Source: CALLPQ01 sp964392325 (GTDB lineage Bacteria > Pseudomonadota > Alphaproteobacteria > Caulobacterales > Parvularculaceae). Taken from it: a stretch of DNA of 64,000 nucleotides. Made by a program: the position numbers and the translations under genes. Positions 61,597 to 64,000 of this stretch are shown piece by piece. Positions within the stretch are counted from its first letter, which is position 1. The number at the start of each line of letters is the position of its first letter. The stretch spans positions 186,001 through 250,000 of the forward strand of contig CAYMPJ010000001.1 of the NCBI GenBank assembly GCA_964392325.1, read 5' to 3'. Under the pieces are notes generated by a model. That model saw nothing but the letters and a program-made list of their open reading frames with translations, was not told the DNA's origin and did no database searches.

Positions 61597-63000
61597 ATGA
61601 AGGACAATATGGGTGCTCATCAGGAACAATACATCCTCGGTTGGGAAGAATGGCTCTCCCTTCCAGATATTGGTCTGCCCGCGATCAAAGCAAAAATCGA
61701 TACAGGCGCGCGTACATCAGCCCTCCATGCGACCGTAATTGAACCCTTTGGCCCGGCCGAGCGCCCGCAAGTGCGGTTTTTATTGCGCCCTAACCCGGAA
61801 GACCCGGCGCTGGAAGTGACTTGCTCGGCGCGCGTGATTGATCGGCGCACTATCACAAGCTCAAACGGCGAGAGCGAGCTGCGTTATGTGATCGCTACAA
61901 CCGCCAATATGGGCACCCGCAGCTGGCCCATTGAGCTAACCCTGACCAATCGCAGTTCGATGGCGTATCGCATGTTACTGGGGCGTACGGCCATAGCTGA
62001 CGATATGATCGTTGATCCTAACAGCTCTTTCGCACAACCCCTGCTCTCTTATGAGCTATACAAGAACATTCCCCGCAAGCGCTCGGTCAAGCGTCCTTTA
62101 ATGATTGCGCCGTTAACCCGTGAACCAAATAATTATTCCTCACGCAGATTAATCGAAGCGGCCAATGCCCGCGATCATGATGTGCGTGTAATTGATACAA
62201 AGCGTTGTTATATGCGCATGGGCGGACTTAGCCCCGAGATTCATTATGATGGTAAAGCGCTGCCAAAATTTGATGCGGTAATTCCGCGTATTGGTGCATC
62301 CATCACCTCTTATGGAATGGCAGTCTTGCGTCAGTTCGCCAGTACCGGCGCATTATGTTTAAACAATGCGGAGGCAATTGGCGCAACCCGCGATAAATTA
62401 CTGGCCCACCAACTCTTATCACGCGCCAAGATCGGCATGCCGGTTACCGCATTTGCAAACTCCCCCAAGGACACAAAGGATCTGATTTCTCTTCTTGGTA
62501 GCGTCCCCATGGTGGTTAAGCTCAGCGAGTCCACTCAGGGGCGCGGGGTCGTTCTGGCGGAGACAAGTAAAGCGGCGGAAAGTCTGGTTGATGAATTTCG
62601 CGATCTTGATGCCAATTTTATCGTGCAAGCTTTTATTGAAGAAGCCGCCGGCACAAGCATAAGATGTTTTGTTGTCGGTAATAAAGTTGTTGGTGCGATG
62701 GGCAGGCAAGCCCAAGAGGGGGAGTTCCGCGCCAACCTTCATCGCGGCGGCCGTGCCATGCGCATTCAACTCACCAAGGATGAACGTACCATCGCAAGGC
62801 GCGCCGTGCGCGAATTAGGATTAGCTGTTGGCGGCGTTGATATTTTGCGATCCGATGAAGGCCCCAAAGTTTTAGACGTCAGTTCATCGCCCGGCCTTGA
62901 AGGTATTGAAAACACAACAGGCCTCGATATCGCAACATTGATGATCGAATATCTGGAACGCCGGGTGAGACCATTATCGCGGGTGCGGGAGAAGAAGTAG
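61597..63000 (+). CDS. RimB-type retropepsin-like domain fused to RimK-type ATP-grasp ligase
   Basis: 467 aa from ATG 61597, or 463 aa from ATG 61609, which has AAGGA four bases upstream. Residues about 10-155 match the RimB/ATP-dependent zinc protease family: KIDTGARTSALHA with the retropepsin-like Asp35-Thr-Gly-Ala, then the RMLLGRTAI strand. Residues 165-460 are a RimK-like ATP-grasp: MIAPLTREPNNYSSRRLIEAA, NAEAIGATRDKL, VVKLSESTQGRGV, VGGVDILRSDEGPKVLDVSSSPGLEGIENTTG. RimK adds glutamates to ribosomal protein S6; RimB is usually a separate gene that modulates it. Here both are one chain. Confidence 0.88.
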   Translation: MKDNMGAHQEQYILGWEEWLSLPDIGLPAIKAKIDTGARTSALHATVIEPFGPAERPQVRFLLRPNPEDPALEVTCSARVIDRRTITSSNGESELRYVIATTANMGTRSWPIELTLTNRSSMAYRMLLGRTAIADDMIVDPNSSFAQPLLSYELYKNIPRKRSVKRPLMIAPLTREPNNYSSRRLIEAANARDHDVRVIDTKRCYMRMGGLSPEIHYDGKALPKFDAVIPRIGASITSYGMAVLRQFASTGALCLNNAEAIGATRDKLLAHQLLSRAKIGMPVTAFANSPKDTKDLISLLGSVPMVVKLSESTQGRGVVLAETSKAAESLVDEFRDLDANFIVQAFIEEAAGTSIRCFVVGNKVVGAMGRQAQEGEFRANLHRGGRAMRIQLTKDERTIARRAVRELGLAVGGVDILRSDEGPKVLDVSSSPGLEGIENTTGLDIATLMIEYLERRVRPLSRVREKK

Positions 63001-63042
63001 TGCGAGCAAACATTTTTAGTTTCGCTGCATTCATCGGGCGCG

Positions 63043-63570
63043 CTAATTCAGCTTTTTCTTTTCCGTCTTCTTAATCACTTCAGCGACTTTTTTTGATGGC
63101 ACCGGAGCAACATTCACGCCCTCATCGATCAAATCTTCGACTTCCTCGCGGGTAGCTTCGCCATAAATTGCACGCTCATCTGCTTCGCCATAATGCATTT
63201 GACGGGCCTGTTCCGGAAACTCGTCCCCGACATAATCGAAATTCTTCTCGACATATTCGCGGGCCCGCTCGGCAGCCGCAACAATATCGGCGCGAATTTT
63301 TTCCAATTTGGCATGATCGCGGGTGACCACAGGATTGCTTGATGCCGGGACGGGCAAGCCTTTGGGCTCTGCTTCAGCTTGCGCCGAGCCAGCACGGGCA
63401 TTTGCCTTTTTGGGAATAGCCGGTGCCATTATGGCTTTAGTTACATCTTCTGATCCACAAACAGGACAGGAGAGATAGCCATTATCTGACTGCTCATCAA
63501 AATCCGCACTGTTTCTAAACCAACCCTGAAATTCATGAAGCTGGGCACATTTGAGTTGATACTTAATCAT
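63043..63570 (-). CDS. DUF1178 family protein
   Basis: 175 aa from ATG 63570, 5 bp after the nitrilase stop. N-terminal zinc-ribbon-like set Cys8, His12 (KCAQLHEFQGWFRNS) and Cys35, Cys38 (SCPVCGSEDV). A Lys/Ala/Pro linker is followed by EYVEKNFDYVGDEFPEQARQMHYGEADERAIYGEAT, the family's conserved C-terminal signature. Function is unknown. It almost always follows a nitrilase-family gene in alphaproteobacteria, as here. Confidence 0.92.
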   Translation of the reverse strand: MIKYQLKCAQLHEFQGWFRNSADFDEQSDNGYLSCPVCGSEDVTKAIMAPAIPKKANARAGSAQAEAEPKGLPVPASSNPVVTRDHAKLEKIRADIVAAAERAREYVEKNFDYVGDEFPEQARQMHYGEADERAIYGEATREEVEDLIDEGVNVAPVPSKKVAEVIKKTEKKKLN

Positions 63571-63575
63571 AAGAC

Positions 63576-64000
63576 CTATGTGAGTACTGTGTAGGGGCAT
63601 TCAAGGTCAAGACTAGGAATGCGCTCTCGTGCTTTTTTGACCTCATCAAGGTCTATTTCAGCAAGAATAATGCCGGGATGATCGTCTTTCTTCTCGGCCA
63701 AAATCTCCCCCCAAGGGCTGATGATCATGGAATGCCCCCAAGTCTCGCGCCCATCTTCGTGATCACCGCCCTGAGCAGGGGCGATCACAAAGCTCATGCA
63801 CTCAATCGCCCGGGCCCGCAATAATGTCTCCCAATGGGCGCGCCCGGTTTGGCGAGTAAAGGCAGCGGGCACACACAAAATCTGCGCCCCTTTTGCTGCC
63901 ATTTGCCGATAGAGCGCGGGAAAACGAACGTCATAGCAAATACTTAATCCCAGTTTCGCAAAGGGCGTAGGGACCACAAGGGCCTCTTCGCCGGGTTTAT
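63576..64000 (-). CDS. Carbon-nitrogen hydrolase (nitrilase superfamily, Nit1/2-like), truncated by window edge
   Basis: The C-terminal ~140 residues of a leftward gene; the frame runs off the right edge, so the N-terminus with Glu and Lys of the triad is missing. The nucleophile region LSICYDVRFPALYRQMAAKGAQ and the downstream HWETLLRARAIECMSFVIAPAQGG then WGHSMIISPWGEILAE are typical of the Nit/deaminated-glutathione amidase branch. That enzyme repairs deaminated glutathione. It lies next to DUF1178 with a 5-bp gap. Confidence 0.9.
   Translation of the reverse strand, partial: KPGEEALVVPTPFAKLGLSICYDVRFPALYRQMAAKGAQILCVPAAFTRQTGRAHWETLLRARAIECMSFVIAPAQGGDHEDGRETWGHSMIISPWGEILAEKKDDHPGIILAEIDLDEVKKARERIPSLDLECPYTVLT

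Noticed and set aside
1..64000. CRISPR arrays, prophage, insertion sequences, tRNA or rRNA genes
   Set aside because: No regularly spaced repeats, transposase or integrase genes, terminal inverted repeats or cloverleaf sequences were seen by eye; a tRNAscan/Infernal run would settle the RNA part.

Overview
The window reads as chromosomal DNA of an alphaproteobacterium with moderate GC content. The evidence is the clpP-clpX-lon-hup block, the yajC-secD-secF operon, the nitrilase-DUF1178 gene pair, a perfect CtrA-type box (TTAA-N7-TTAAC) and UrrA-like secreted proteins. The order cannot be fixed by reading alone. Sulfolactate-type genes and several secreted peptidases would fit a marine or aquatic heterotroph, but that is inference. 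I see no phage, insertion sequence, CRISPR array, rRNA or tRNA. About 57 protein genes fill the window, with some gaps of 300-660 bp.

Layout. 1-9 kb is housekeeping: the tail of an ArsR-type regulator, zapE, a squalene/phytoene-synthase-fold protein, Fe superoxide dismutase, an isochorismatase-like hydrolase, secF-secD-yajC, an AraC-MGMT DNA repair regulator and a tandem UrrA-like pair. 9-20 kb holds a small membrane protein behind a CtrA box, a ketosynthase/acyl carrier protein pair, yajQ, a thioesterase, a GT26 glycosyltransferase fused to a STAS domain, parE, a protein with two half-degenerate HD-GYP modules, and a lipoprotein oligopeptidase.

20.3-30.1 kb is a complete reductive pyrimidine catabolic locus. 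On the minus strand, preA and preT (dihydropyrimidine dehydrogenase), a CoA-acylating semialdehyde dehydrogenase, a nitrilase-type beta-ureidopropionase, an NCS1 permease and dihydropyrimidinase form one tight operon. A class III aminotransferase is transcribed divergently. Together they would import uracil or thymine, reduce and open the ring, release CO2 and ammonia, transaminate the beta-amino acid and deliver acetyl-CoA or propionyl-CoA.

30-49 kb holds a DsbA-fold isomerase, an alanine/glycine:cation symporter behind an unusual double-hairpin element, hup, lon, clpX, clpP, a MATE exporter, a queuosine-precursor transporter, an M13 peptidase, two secreted proteins (one with HELHH), an acyl-CoA dehydrogenase and an MscS-like channel. 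49-64 kb holds an MFS exporter, a choice-of-anchor I lipoprotein and a coiled-coil protein with a PD-(D/E)XK-like domain and SLDxxxxAL repeats. It also holds a probable sulfolactate module (suyA-suyB-Ldh-family dehydrogenase) behind a palindromic promoter, a quinone-reductase-like enzyme, a small unknown operon with an orphan ribbon-helix-helix protein, a cNMP-patatin protein, a RimB-RimK fusion, DUF1178 and a truncated nitrilase.

The items most worth follow-up are the coiled-coil nuclease-like protein (52.5-54.1 kb), the double-hairpin element (31.0 kb), the complementary HD-GYP halves, the GT26-STAS and RimB-RimK fusions, the suyAB-like operon with its operator, and the structured stretch at 54.13-54.30 kb.
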